Shown: positions 21,871-32,786, numbered from the stretch's first letter. The stretch is 64,000 bases of DNA from Euleptes europaea (GCF_029931775.1 NC_079312.1:13151821-13215820); one strand, 5' to 3'. Program-made: numbers and translations. The notes: generated by a model not told the origin, from the letters alone.

Positions 21871-22162
21871 AAAGGCCTTCTGAAAACTGAAGGGCTACCA
21901 GACACGGTGGACAAGCCGGCGTGGCCTCAGAGTTTGGGGATTTCATTTTTCAGGAAATGCAAACTGACTCAATCATGCCCTGACTTCAGAGGTGGTAAAA
22001 GTAAAAGGAGCCCTGCCAGACTACGAACGGGACATGCCATTATAAAGCTGGCGTACATATTAGGGAACCAAATGGCTTTCACTGTTCTCCTTTCCTGCCT
22101 TTTACCCTGAAAACAACCCTGCAAGGTAGGACAGGCTGACTGTATGTGACTGGAATGCGTAC

Positions 22163-22336
22163 CGCAGACTCATCGGTGGTCACGTTCTTGTTTTCTTCTT
22201 TTACTGGTAACGCCACGCTAGTCACGCTCTCCTTTTCCTCTTTTAATGGCATCCCCTCGTTGTCCGTCAGCTCCTCGGGTCCCCCCTCATGCGCTCTCTC
22301 CTTTTTCAGGTCGATCAGATGCTCTTCTGAAATTTC
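22163..22336 (-). CDS. Gene B, second coding exon (58 codons)
   Basis: Acceptor cctttcctcctcag and donor GCG then GTACGC; phase 0 at both ends. It encodes EISEEHLIDLKKERA, then a Glu/Lys-rich segment (LKEEKESV, PVKEENKN) with no stop. Low-complexity, charged and likely extended or helical. It joins directly to the 14-codon start exon at 32580 in phase. No family recognised. Confidence 0.7.
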
Positions 22337-22424
22337 CTGAGGAGGAAAGGGGGGGGGGGGAGACTGAAGATCATGTTAAATCTCTTCACACACCCACAGA
22401 GAAAACACCGGAAGGGTCTCGAAT

Positions 22425-22850
22425 GCAGGAATCTGCCTTATGCCAAATCAGACCACTGATCTATCCCAGCCAGACAGTGGGGGTTACCGCACTTTGTATT
22501 CCCAGCGATGTATCAAGAGTTTTAAAATGTTGTAAAAAACATTGCTTTAAAAGGATTTTGGATACCATGGCTTATAAATGGTTGGAAGACGTCTTCACAG
22601 CTAAAGGGGCCAAACAAAGTGCGAACAGTATTTTTTATAACATTTTCAAACTCTTAATACATTGCTGGGAATACAAAGTGCGGTAACAGTGTGTGTCTGC
22701 TCTGACTGACAGAAGCCCTGCAGGATTGCAGGTGGAGGTCTTTCACATCACCTCCTACCTGATCAGTTTGGCTGGAAATGCCGGGGACTGAACCTGGGAC
22801 CTTCTGCATGCCAAGCAAAGGCTGTGCTGCCAAACCATGACTGTCCCCAT
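22425..22850 (-). repeat. tRNA-Ala-like SINE split by a MITE
   Basis: The tail (ccttatgccaaatcagacc) is left of, and the head (gaccttctgcatgccaagc) right of, the MITE at 22484-22687. Confidence 0.7.
22484..22687. mobile_element. MITE with TTACCGCACTTTGTATTCCC inverted ends
   Basis: Both ends are near-perfect inverted repeats of over 30 bases, extending through the gatgtatcaagagtttt region. There is no transposase. A second copy is at 8614-8930. Confidence 0.8.
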
Positions 22851-23027
22851 GAATAAGGGACCCACATATTTGAAGGACCGTCTCCTTCAACATGGCCCCG
22901 TGAGCCTGCTGTGGTCATTGGGTGGCTATTGGTGGGCTTTTCCACCACTCAAAGTGGCCCGTCTGACATCGACCAGAGCCCCGGGCCTTTTCCATCGTGA
23001 CTCCAGCTCTGTGGAATGGGAACTGGC

Positions 23028-23310
23028 GTGGTGTAGTGGTTAGGAGCAGTGGACTGTAATCTGGAGAACCGGGTTTGATTCCCCACTCCTCCACATGAGC
23101 GCCGAACTCTAATCTGGTGAACCGGATTGGTTTCCCCACTCCTACACATGAAGCCTGTTTGGTGACCTTGGGCCAGTCACAGTTCTCTCCAAACTCTCTC
23201 AGCCCCACCTACCTCACAGGGTGTCCGTTGTGGGGAGGGGAAGGGAACTGTAAGACAGTTTTATTCTTCTTAAAAGGTAGAGAAAGTCGGCATATAAAAA
23301 CCAACTCCTT
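23028..23310 (+). repeat. tRNA-headed MIR/CORE-like SINE
   Basis: Near full-length copy from tggcgtggtgtagtgg to gtcggcatataaaaacc. Confidence 0.8.
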
Positions 23311-23486
23311 CTTTTTCATCATCTCTGAAGAGGTGAGGGGAACCCTCTCCTTGGAGATCTCCAGGAGGCACTCCAAGGCCTGCCTGTTTGCCAGGGCTTT
23401 TGAGGGGGTTTGAGGGGCAGGCATCTTTTAATGGGGGAGGAAGATCTGGGGTTGGCGATTATGTTTTTGGTTTTAACAGAAAAGAG

Positions 23487-23600
23487 CAAGAGTCCAGTAG
23501 CACCTTAAAGACTAACAAAAATATTTTCTGGCAGGGTATGAGCTTTCGTGAGCCACAGCTCACTTCTTCAGATCAAATTCACCACTGTGAATTTTAACAG
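23487..23600 (-). repeat. Hammerhead-like short repeat (family with GTAGCACCTTAAAGAC)
   Basis: The minus strand carries box CUGAAGA, a 6-bp stem II (GUGAGC with GCUCAC, loop UGUG), then GAAA (core 23536-23572). Related copies are at 34386-35375 and 52046-52310. Confidence 0.6.
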
Positions 23601-23874
23601 AACATGTTTTAAGGTTATTGTAAGCCATCTTCAATCACAAGGTTAACACATAAAGGTTTTAAATAAACAAAATAATAAAGCTGCCTTAGACCAACTCAGA
23701 CTAGCGATACCCTCTCAGTGGCTCGGGAACCAAGTGTGGCTCTTCTGAACCCTCTTCCAAAAATGGCGCCTGCCCCATATTCTAGGGAAGTGGGTAGGCC
23801 TTGAGGCTGGTAGGCAGTTCCCATTTTGAAATAATGGAGGGACAAGAGGATGGGTAAGCTTACACCCACACTAA

Positions 23875-24025
23875 GAAGAGTTGGCTGTTATATGCCAGGT
23901 TTCTCTACCACTTAAGGAAGAATCAAACAGGCTTACAACCACCTTCCCTTCCCCTCCCCACAGCAGACACCCTGCGAGGTAGGCGGGGCCGAGAGAGCTG
24001 TGACTAGCCCAAGGTCACCCAGCAT
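23875..24025 (-). repeat. MIR/CORE-like SINE fragment
   Basis: Tail and CORE part only (accacttaaggaagaatcaa, gactagcccaaggtcaccc). Confidence 0.7.
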
Positions 24026-24449
24026 CAGACCAACTTCCAAAATTTTAACCAGCAATACAGGAAAGCCACTTACAAACTATTCCACTAAACCGAACGCTGC
24101 CTGTTCATGATCTATGGAAGTCTTCCTTCAGCGTCTTTACCACCTTTGCACAGATGCAAACCACCCATTCATTCGAGCGGGGGAGACGACGGTCCTTTTC
24201 CTTACTCCCCTTTGTGAGCCAAAAAAATGACATTGTTTGAGAGGGTTAAAGATCGACAGGAAGTCCTACCGCCATAGCTCCTGGAAGACTTTTCTTTGTT
24301 CCCTCTTTTGATCGACAGAATGTCACGAAATTTTGCGTCACTCTGACAAAGGGAGTGTTGACTCTCGAGAGCTCGTACCCCGCAAAATCTTGTTTGCTAC
24401 TGGACCCAAACCTAGCTGTTCTACTGGAGGACCAACATGGCAACCCTTT

Positions 24450-25440
24450 GAAATTAAAGTCAATCTTGCATGATTTGTAGAATGTACATAATTTTTATAG
24501 GCCTTGCCTCATCCGTTAGCATGAGTTAGTCTGAATAGTAACGCTGCATTGAATCTACTGTTGACTTATCGTAACAAATTCAAAAAGGCCTTTTTCCCCA
24601 TTCCCAATGTACAATTATTTAGCTAGCACCAGGCAGTTCTGTAGTAACATCTTATGAATAGTTGGTCGTCTGCCAGCACAAACACACACATGAAGCTGCC
24701 TTATACTGAATCAGACCCTTGGTCCATCACAGTTGGGTTTGTCTTTTCAGACTGGCCGCAGCTTTCCAGGGTCTCATGTCCCACTCTACTGCCAGATTCT
24801 TTAACTGGAGATGCTGGGGATTGAACTGGGAACCTTCTGCATGCCAAGCAGGCGCCACAGCCTCTCCCCAAAATCCCAGCAAATAAAACATTTTCCGCAG
24901 CAGTCAGAAGGGAGTCTTCAGAATTTCTCTTGCAACTTTCATTTGCATGCTCAGAGGAGGGTCATGAAATAGACCACTTAGAAACAGAAAATAGACAGAA
25001 AGATGGATTTATGTTGCATGCGCAAAATATAAGCTCTCGCTCCCTTCTGAGATATAAGCTCTAAGTGCCTTGTGACGAAATGAGCTTCTTAGATCCAGAT
25101 TAAGTGAGCTTGCTCCCTTTCCCACAAATTCTTCAGTACAACTTAAAACTTCAATTAATTTGATTTAATTTAGATAATAATGTAGGAATGTCATGTGCAC
25201 TCTTTCATTTTTAACACCTTTTGCTTATGCCTGTGTGATCTACGACTATTTTTGTGCTTCATTTTATCATGTTTAGTTAGACTACGAACTGACATTTTTA
25301 ACTAGAAATCTTTGTGATTACTGGCTGGGATAAACAAGGTTTTCACAGGGGACCTGGGATAAATAAACTCATGATTTCCCCTGGAAAGAAGACAGAACTC
25401 TGGAAACAGGCAAATTCCAGAGGGAAAATGCCCTCGACAC
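24450..25440 (+). repeat. Long unclassified repeat, copy 1 (about 1 kb)
   Basis: Shares collinear blocks with 27295-28390 (aggaatgtcatgtgcactcttt, cttttgcttatgcctgtgtga, tttagttagactac, gggataaacaaggttttcac). Split by a tRNA-Ala-like SINE at 24685-24870. The class is unknown; no protein is encoded. A long terminal repeat is one possibility. Confidence 0.5.
24685..24870 (-). repeat. tRNA-Ala-like SINE
   Basis: Tail gaagctgccttatactgaatc at left, head gcatgccaagcaggcg at right. Confidence 0.75.
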
Positions 25441-25552
25441 TGTGATTTATATTATTTATTTACTTCTTTTACACCCCGCCTTTCTCCCCAATGAGGACCC
25501 AGAGTGTAACTTAGTGGTTACAGCACTGCTAAATTCAACCAAAGGGCTTTCT

Positions 25553-25795
25553 TTAGAAGAAGAGTTGGTTTTTAATCTGCCGACTTTCTCTACCATTTAA
25601 GGAAGAATCAAACCGGCTTACAACCACCTTCCCTTCCCCTCAACAGACCCCCTGTGAGGTAGGTGGGGCTGAGAGAGCTCTAAGAGAGCTGTGACTAGCC
25701 CAAGGTCACCCAGCTGGCTTCATGTGGAGGAGTGGGAAAACCAACCCAGTTCTTCAGATTACACTCCACCGCTTTTAACCACGACACCAAGTGGT
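25553..25795 (-). repeat. MIR/CORE-like SINE
   Basis: Minus-strand copy from the gccgactttctctacc tail to the gacaccaagtgg head remnant; a short L2-type tail precedes it at 25447-25500. Confidence 0.7.
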
Positions 25796-25959
25796 TTCCA
25801 TGCGGTTGGCTTTTTGGTAATATTCCCCCACAAATCAGTTGTTTGGCCCAGCATAATTAAGCAGGTAACTTTTTACTTGACATCTGCCACTTTAGGATTT
25901 TTGAGGGCTGTGAAGACAGAAGAGACCATTTTGTATTAGCTTTAGCTAAGCATCACTTA

Positions 25960-26400
25960 TTCTCCATTCTGTGTGCCTAGAATTTTGCTTTGTAGTTCAC
26001 GGAAGCCTAACAGAGCTCATAGCTAAGAAGATGCACCCGCAACCTGTTATCTAGCAGATAAGACCTGTTCCAGGAGGAGGCAACATACCAGCCTAGTTGG
26101 ACAACTCAACTCATCTGTAGGAAGTTGGGAGGGGGGAATGATCTCACTCTTCACTCCTGGGAACCCGATCCCGGACTACACCAGTTTGAACCATCTAGAG
26201 CAGTGGTTCCCAAACTTTTCTGGCCACCGCCCCCTTGGTCCCACAACTTTAAAGAATTCTGCAACTTGCATTTCAATCAATTTAAGCGTTTATTCCTAAA
26301 TAAACCTTTTGCATTTAAAAGGTGGTGTGAGTGAATTGGCCTGACTCGGTGACGTCACAACACGGCTGGGGCTCAGGTAAGACTGGCCAGTCTGGACAAG
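25960..26400. repeat. Unclassified repeat shared with 4660-4935, followed by a hAT start
   Basis: Ordered short matches to 4660-4935 end at ccatctagag. A hAT-like left end (CAGTGGTTCCCAAACTTTT) begins at 26201; its right end is not found. Confidence 0.35.
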
Positions 26401-26674
26401 GGGCATATGCCATTTAACCACTGCATAAGATGGCAGCGTTCCAAGCCTGCAACTCCACGAGTGTTTACCTTGGAGTAGGCCCCACAGAATAAAATGGAAA
26501 TTACTGCTGAGTAGGATGCACTAGAACACACTGTGAACCTCAAGTCACAGCGATGCAAGAAGCCAGAAATGTAACACAGGTTTCCGTTCAAAACTTTTGG
26601 GCTAATAAATCAGGGGGCTACAAAATATTAAAGAGGGTGTACGTTCCTGGGAGGGAAGGCAGCACGGTATAGCC

Positions 26675-26973
26675 CAGGGGTGTGTGTGTCAAACGTAAGG
26701 CCCGGGGGCCAGATCCAGGGCCAACCCTCAAACTCCCGAGGTGTCAATGATCAAAGACTGTTCAATAAAAGAAAATACTGTTAAGAGTGTTATTGTTTAA
26801 AGCATGCTTGTATTTTAAGGAAAAAGTAAAAAAATAATATCATTAATTGGCTTGGCCTGTGTCTTCTGTAAAGTGTTATCTCTGATAACTTGCATTAAAT
26901 TTTATGGTACACGTGGCCCGACCGAGTGGCATTTATGTAATATCTGGCTCTCGTAACAAATTCGACACCCCTG
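26675..26973. mobile_element. Non-autonomous hAT element with exact 8-bp TSD
   Basis: Starts CAGGGGTGTGTGTGTCAAACG, ends CGACACCCCTG, flanked by GTATAGCC on both sides (26667-26674, 26974-26981). It lies in the head of a 5S-type SINE. The duplication fits nnnTAnnn. Confidence 0.85.
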
Positions 26974-26975
26974 GT

Positions 26976-27155
26976 ATAGCCCGATCTCAGAAGCTAAGCA
27001 GGGTCAGCCCCGGTTAGTATTTGGATGGGAGACCACCGAGGAATACCAGGGTTGCTGTGCAGAGGAAGGCACTGGCAAACCACCTCTGTTAGTCTCTTGC
27101 CATGAAAACCCCAAAAAGTGGGCAGCAACTTGACGGCACTTTACACACAGAGATA
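26976..27155 (+). repeat. 5S-Sauria-type SINE
   Basis: Text cccgatctcagaagctaagc, tatttggatgggagacc and a Bov-B-like tail. The extreme 5' head lies left of the hAT insertion (about 26655-26674). Confidence 0.8.
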
Positions 27156-27294
27156 CAGTCCTAGTTGTTCCATCTCAAAAAGGATACTGTAGAGTTTGGG
27201 GGGGGGGATACAGAAAAGGGCAATCAAATTTATCATGGGGCCGGGACACCGTCCCTGCAGGGAAAGACTGGGAACATGGCTCTTCCCCATGTCC

Positions 27295-28390
27295 TGGAAT
27301 TTAACGTCAAATCTTGTACGTGAAGTAGAATGTATTTTTTGTAGGTTTGAGTTTGTTTAGTTGCCATCAGCAGGCCTGAAATCTGCTTGCGAGACTTCCT
27401 GCAAAAGCTACAATCGAGCATTTTTTACTTGCTGTTCCAGCGTACAGATAGCATCCTTGAGAAAGAGCCAGACTGAACCAGTTCGGTTGTTTGTTCCAGT
27501 GACTTATGAATAGCTGGCCGTCTGCCAGCCTAAACCCCAGGAAACAGAACCCTGACACTGTTAGCAGCAGCAGGATGTCGCCTTAAGTTTTTACTTAAAA
27601 GTATCATTTGTAGGCTCAGAGGAACATCACGAAACATACAACTTATCAGAAACATGGCTCTTATGCACATGGACTCTATTGTGTCGGATACTTTTTTTAA
27701 GGCGCTGTTTCTAATTCTTGTCATCCTGGTCCTTTTGCATTGTTCCTAGATCCCTCCTGCTGTTTTACACCCTGTAAGCTGCCCAGGGTAGCCCAATCTT
27801 GTCAGATCTTGGAAGCAAAGCAGGTTAGCCCTCGTTAGTACTTGGATGGGAGACCACCAAGGAAGTCCAAGGACGCTACGCAGAGGCAGGCAATGGCAGA
27901 CCACCTTTGAACATCTCTTCCCTTGAAAACCCTGTGGGTCACCATAAATTGGCCGCGACTCAGTGAGAAAGGTGGACTATAAAAAACACAAATATGTAAA
28001 CCCTTCTAGTTCCTTGTAGCATGAACCTCTCAGACACTGATTGAGTGAGGCTGTTCCTTTTCAGGAAATGCTTCGGTGGGTAAGCAAAATCTGATCCATT
28101 CATAAATGCAGTCTACATAGAATAGGAACGTCATGTATGCTCTTTTGATTTTTAATGAGCTTTTGCTTACGCCTGGGTGATTTGTGTAAGATCCTTCCTA
28201 TGTATTTTTTTGTCTCATTTGGTTAAACTACTTTAAAGTTAACGTTTGTAACTAGAACACAGTGTGATCACTGGTTGGCCAAACAAAAATTTTAACAAGG
28301 GGCACGGACTAAATAAACGTTGCGCTTTCCCTTCAATCAGAAGCCCAAGCTCTGGAAAGCAGGGGAGAATCTATTCAGCACTGGGAAACT
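27295..28390 (+). repeat. Long unclassified repeat, copy 2
   Basis: Collinear with copy 1 at 24450-25440, split by the 5S-type SINE at 27786-27990. Confidence 0.5.
27786..27990 (+). repeat. 5S-Sauria-type SINE
   Basis: Head gcccaatcttgtcagatc, A and C box text (gcaaagcaggttag, cttggatgggagacc), diverged tail. Confidence 0.75.
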
Positions 28391-28469
28391 CACCTTTTCA
28401 CAATTTCCCCCAACCAACACAGCCATGTTTACTTCCATCCCTGGCATATAAGGCTTACACCTCAGGGAA

Positions 28470-28680
28470 TATGGGGCTGTGGCACAGTGGTAGACCCTCG
28501 GCTTGGCATGCAGAAGGTCCCAGGTTCAATTCCTGGCATCTCCGTTCAAAGAGACTAGAAAGTAGGTGATGCGAAAGACCCCTGCCTGAGACCCTAGAGA
28601 GCCGCTGCCGGTCTGAGTAGACAATACTGACTTTGATGGACCAAAGGTCTGGTTCAGTATAAGGCAGCTTCATGTGTCCA
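28470..28680 (+). repeat. tRNA-Ala-like SINE, full length
   Basis: From ggggctgtggcacagtgg to aaggcagcttcatgtg. A and B boxes are recognisable. Confidence 0.8.
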
Positions 28681-29075
28681 CACTTTACCGGTTCCTCCAC
28701 TGGCAGCAGTTTCAAGGTGGGAACCAACTACCAGCCACAAGCGTGCGTGCAAACACACACACACACACCATGAGCAAGGCCTTGCCCACTTTTGTGAAAT
28801 ATGGGGCAGGTGCCATATTGGGAAACAGTGCTCAGAAGAGGTGACATAGCAAAGAGCCACATGCGACTCCCAAGCCACGTAATATCACTGAATTAGCATG
28901 TTGCTAAAATTCAACCAAAGAGACTTTTAAGTTTCCATGTGGTGTTTTATTTGGGAGGGAGGGAATACCCTCTGACAAGTAGATCTCTTAGACTAATGGA
29001 CCCTCTTCTAGCCTGACACCTTAATCACTACAACACCCTGAATTCTTGCTCTGAATGAGCTGGGTGGTTATACGG

Positions 29076-29747
29076 CAGGGGTGGGGAACGTCAGGCCCAC
29101 TAATTCATTTGGTCTGGCCCTTTATGGGTCCTGGCAGATCTCTAGCTCAGAAGGATCGAAGACTGGTGATCTGCCCCCTCCCATAAACAGCCTTTATTCA
29201 AGGCAGATGTGACTTTGTTTTGCTGAGAAAAGGAACCTTTCCCCCCCCCACCTGCAGAAGAGTCATTAGCTATGGAGCTGCTAGGACCGCCCAAGAAGCT
29301 GTGTTAACCCTTTCCCACCCGGGCCATGGAGAAGTGTATTCCCTCTGTCCTACAAGAGGGATGGAGGCGGAAGTGACAACAATGGAGAGGCCAGAATGCG
29401 CATGGGGGGGTGAGTTCTTAGCCAGTGTGTCCTCATTTCATCCCTGCAGGCGGAGGTAGCAGGAGCCAGCTGTAGAATCCGGCCCCGACCATGCAGAGCA
29501 GGAGCAACTCCGGCGTGTGGCTGGACAGCTACACCCGGCTGGTGCAACAGACCATCCTGTGCCACCAGGTGAGCAAGTGCGCCACCGGTTGGATGCCTGC
29601 CAGCTTGCCAGCGCAGGGGGGGTCATCTGGGGCAGCTGCCTGCTTGGGGCTTGGTCGGCTAATTTTTAAGTTGATAATTTTGTATGGCCCGCGAGTGATG
29701 TTATAAACATCCAAATGGCCCTTGGCAGGAAAAAGGTTCCCCGCCCG
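29076..29747 (+). mobile_element. Non-autonomous hAT element carrying a captured host exon (Pack-type)
   Basis: A 672-bp element starting CAGGGGTGGGGAACG and ending GGTTCCCCGCCCG, with flanking TTATACGG (29068-29075) and TTATATGG (29748-29755), 7 of 8 identical and fitting nnnTAnnn. There is no transposase. The interior holds a GC-rich segment with an initiator ATG, 26 codons and a consensus donor that match the start of phosphorylase kinase alpha subunits. It sits in the first intron of gene B, antisense to it. Confidence 0.75.
29491..29568 (+). pseudogene. Captured first coding exon of a phosphorylase kinase alpha-subunit gene (PHKA-like)
   Basis: An ATG opens 26 codons ([13 protein letters not shown], then [11 protein letters not shown]) and stops at CAG followed by GTGAGC. 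From memory, PHKA1 and PHKA2 begin MRSRSNSGVRLDG and continue RLVQQTILC[HY]Q. The differences I count (Gln2, Trp10, Ser13, Thr15) are all explained by C-to-T or G-to-A transitions, as expected from decay after capture. Upstream 40 bases (gcggaggtagcaggagccag) after a ccctgcag acceptor-like site look like 5' untranslated region. No second PHKA exon is present, so the fragment cannot make the kinase subunit, which normally regulates glycogen phosphorylase kinase. PHKA1 or PHKA2 as source is undecided. Confidence 0.72.
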
Positions 29748-29854
29748 TTATATGGGGGGAGCAATCCTTGACTTCTGCCTGGGGTCTCAGAACTACAAAG
29801 ACTTCCCCTGAGATACAGCTCATGAATGGCCCCCCTTATTTGAATTGGCACATG

Positions 29855-30000
29855 AAGAGCCAGCATGGTGTAGTGGTTAAGAGCGGTGGTTTGGAGCGGT
29901 GGACTCTGATCTGGAGAACCGGGTTTGATTCCCCCCTCCTCCACATGAGTGGTGGAGGCTAATCTGGTGAACCAGGTTGGTTTCTCCACTCGAGGACATG
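29855..30000 (+). repeat. MIR/CORE-like SINE, 3' truncated
   Basis: Head agccagcatggtgtagtgg through gtggaggctaatctggtgaacc. Confidence 0.75.
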
Positions 30001-30104
30001 GCAGCTGGACTAGGATGATGGACTAGAAAGACCACTGGTCTGATCTGACATGGCCACTCTCACGTTATTAAACAAGAGAAGAAGAAACCCATTCAACTGG
30101 GACC

Positions 30105-30260
30105 GTCAGCCTTGATAGCTAAAAGGAAGCTCCGTGTTCAGAGGCAGTGTACCTCTTGAATATTAGACACTAGAGCCAAAGAACCAGGGAGGGATTTGGC
30201 CGTCACAATCTCCCATGTGGGCCTCCTACGGCAGCTGTGGCTGGTGCTCTCAAGAAGTGG
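30105..30260 (+). mobile_element. CR1/L2-type LINE 3' remnant
   Basis: Text gaagctccgtgttcagaggcagtgtacctcttg is typical of CR1/L2 3' ends in squamates. A related piece lies at 30835-30950. Confidence 0.45.
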
Positions 30261-30429
30261 GGGCGCATCCTACAAGTCCCCCCCCAGCTACTCCCATCAC
30301 ACCTTCCTTCAGCTTTACACATCACAATATCTTTCCACATGCTCAGCTCTAGCATCTGCAAACCCCTGCTAATTTACATGACAGCAAAAAGGAACCCAAA
30401 CCGAAGAGGTTGAACTGAAAAAATGCTAA

Positions 30430-30660
30430 AATTACAAATGTATAAATTTTAATAAGGTGCACATTCAAGTTAAAAACATAAGGCCTCTAAAATAGGCAAG
30501 ACTCTCATATTCAATGTATACAAACATGAGCACCTGCGATGTACAATCTTACATTGACGAAAGTAGGATCCATAAAAGGACCAGATGCGTTTCGGCCTAA
30601 GAAGGCCTTCCTCAGTGGTCAGTAATATAGTTATAATTTAGCATACATCCTGATAATATA
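30430..30660 (-). mobile_element. Penelope-like element end with hammerhead-like motif
   Basis: The core is at 30579-30620 on the minus strand: stem I arms GACCA and UGGUC, box CUGAGGA, stem II GGCC with GGCC, then GAAA and the cleavage-site UC. Every conserved position I know for the hammerhead is present. Flanking A/T-rich sequence belongs to the same element. The boundaries are approximate. Confidence 0.55.
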
Positions 30661-31249
30661 ATTATATCATGAAGAACAGTAAAAAATGTATAAAAGCCCT
30701 TCTAGTATAGTGAAGCTCCCTGGAAGTTTATTTATTTCTTATATACTAGAACGTGGCTTCCATGTCTCACCTTCTGTTGCATGCCGGGCTCTTAAGGATG
30801 TGTATATATCAAGCAGTGTAATAGGTCAAGTCAAGCAAAAAGGAACCTCCATGTTTAGAGGCAGCCTACCCCCGAACACTAGAGTGGTGGCCTGTGTCTG
30901 AAACATAGCAGTGGCCTAGAGGGATGTGATGGATTTGCCCAAGGTCATGATCTGAGTACAAGGCCGAGTTCTCACAAGTGTCCCAACATTTCAAACATTC
31001 ACAGTTTATCCCCACTCCTACACAGAACTGCCCACAAATTGAAACTCCCACCCCTTCCCCCAAATAATTAGATGCGATTAGCTGACACAGGCAGGAGATC
31101 CAACAGGTGCATCACTTTACCCATGTGCTGGGAAGAGCGTGACCTGCTGAACTTCTGCCTTTTAAATAAGGTGAGTAACCCCAACCCACAGTCTCAAACA
31201 GAGAGAGGTCTTTTCTTGTCACCTGCTCTCGAGAGCCTTTTAACTGAAG

Positions 31250-31545
31250 AAGAGGAAGAGTTGGTTTTTATATACCAACTTTATCACTTAAGGGAGAATC
31301 AAACCGGCTTACAATCGCCTTCCCTTCCCCTCCCCACAACAGACACCCTGTGAGGTAGGTGGGGCTGAGAGAGTGTGACTAGCCCAAGTTCACCCAGCTG
31401 GCTTCAGGCGGAGGAGTGGGGAAACAAATCCAGTTCACCAGATTAGCCTCTGCCGCTCACGTGGAAGAGTGGGGAATTGAACCCGGCTCTCCAGATCAGA
31501 GTCCACCGCTCCAAACCACTATACCATGCTGGGTCTCTCTGAACG
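31250..31545 (-). repeat. MIR/CORE-like SINE
   Basis: Minus-strand full-length copy. Confidence 0.8.
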
Positions 31546-31649
31546 ATCTGAGGATTGTACCTGAGATGTTACGCATCTGAAACAGGGGCCCTCCCACTGA
31601 ACGACAACCCCTTCCCAAAGATCACACAAGTTACGTCAAGCAGATGCCC

Positions 31650-31830
31650 TTGGAGCAGTGTGATGTAGTGGTTAAGAGGGCCGGACAAGGTGCTGGGAGA
31701 TCGGGATACAAGTCCCTACTCTGTTGTGGAAGCTCGCTGGGCGGTTATGGGCAAGCCACTCTCTCGCAGTCTAACCTATCTCACAGGGTTGTCGTGAGGA
31801 TAAAATGGGGTAGGGAGATCCACATTCACC
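31650..31830 (+). repeat. MIR/CORE-like SINE (short subtype)
   Basis: Head gtgtgatgtagtgg, middle cagtctaacctatctcacagggttg, tail gaggataaaatgggg. Confidence 0.7.
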
Positions 31831-32054
31831 GCCTAGAGTTTAGAAGACCAGAAACACCCCAGATAGGAATGCACTCCACTTTCAACTTTTAACAGTAGTT
31901 TTCCAGTGCGGAAGTAAGTTTGCTTCCACGACAAAATTAACATGTATATGCGCATCCCCTCAGGTGTTCTCAACGACAGAAGAGCAAAAATGAGTGGTGC
32001 TTGTGTTTTATTTTCTGGCGTACTAGTGATCATTACACCAAGTCAGCTGGTTTG

Positions 32055-32225
32055 TCTACACAGCCCAATATTGTCTCTCTATTCTGACTGGCAGCAACTC
32101 TCCTGGGTCTCAGGCAGATAAAGATATTTTCTGACTACCCGAGATCTTTTTAATGGAAGATGTCAGGAACTGAACCTGGGACCATCTGCACGCAAAACCG
32201 TTGTTCTACCCACTGAGCCACCGCC
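32055..32225 (-). repeat. tRNA-Ala-like SINE
   Basis: Head at right (ctgcacgcaaaaccgttg, cactgagccaccgccc), body and partial tail at left. Confidence 0.65.
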
Positions 32226-32314
32226 CATCTTTCCTGGGAACGTCCTATACTAAGGATGGAGCCATCTCGTTATGAAGCCGTGGGGAATCCACTCTCAGCT
32301 ACCCACATTAAAGA

Positions 32315-32550
32315 GGCAGCATGGTGTAATGGCTACATTGTCGGACTACGATCTGCGACCGGGTTCGAATCCCCGCCCTGCCACGAAGGCTCACTGGGTG
32401 TCCTTGAGCTAGAGAGACACTCTCAGCCTAACCTACCTCGCAGGGTTGTTGTGAGGATAAAACAGAGGAGAGGAGAACGACGTAAGCCGCTTTGGGCCCC
32501 CAGCGGGAAGAAAGGGCATAAGGATCGGCAGAAAATAAAGTAAATAAACC
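32315..32550 (+). repeat. MIR/CORE-like SINE with L2-type tail
   Basis: From gcagcatggtgtaatgg to aaataaagtaaataaa. Lies 30 bases from the gene B start exon. Confidence 0.75.
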
Positions 32551-32579
32551 AAGATCCTCTGCCTCTCCCAGATCCATAC

Positions 32580-32621
32580 CTGCTTTATCGCCTCTTGCGC
32601 TTTCCCATTTTCGCTGTCCAT
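32580..32621 (-). CDS. Gene B, start exon (14 codons)
   Basis: The exon begins at 32661 after a strong acceptor (tttctctgcttgcag) with 40 bases of 5' untranslated sequence. ATG at 32621 opens MDSENGKAQEAIKQ, and a GTATGG donor follows in phase 0, which matches the exon at 22336. The upstream flank has a long TA run and then a promoter-like CpG-rich region at 33.0-33.8 kb, so an untranslated first exon lies upstream; a GTGAGA donor near 32887 is one candidate for its end. The start choice rests on the splice signals and on phase. Confidence 0.68.
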
Positions 32622-32714
32622 GGTTAAGGTGAGCCAATCTGCAAAACCAGGCTGCTGGGCCCTGCAAGCAGAGAAAAGAAAGAGTAGAAAGAGGGAGGAT
32701 GGGAGATGAAATTA

Positions 32715-32716
<2 letters not shown>

Positions 32717-32786
<70 letters not shown>

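Larger units (their letters stand above)
22337..32579. other. First coding intron of gene B (10.2 kb)
   Basis: Almost filled with repeats, listed separately, including the hAT element with a PHKA exon at 29076-29747. An additional phase-0 exon could be hidden here, but none is supported. Confidence 0.45.
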
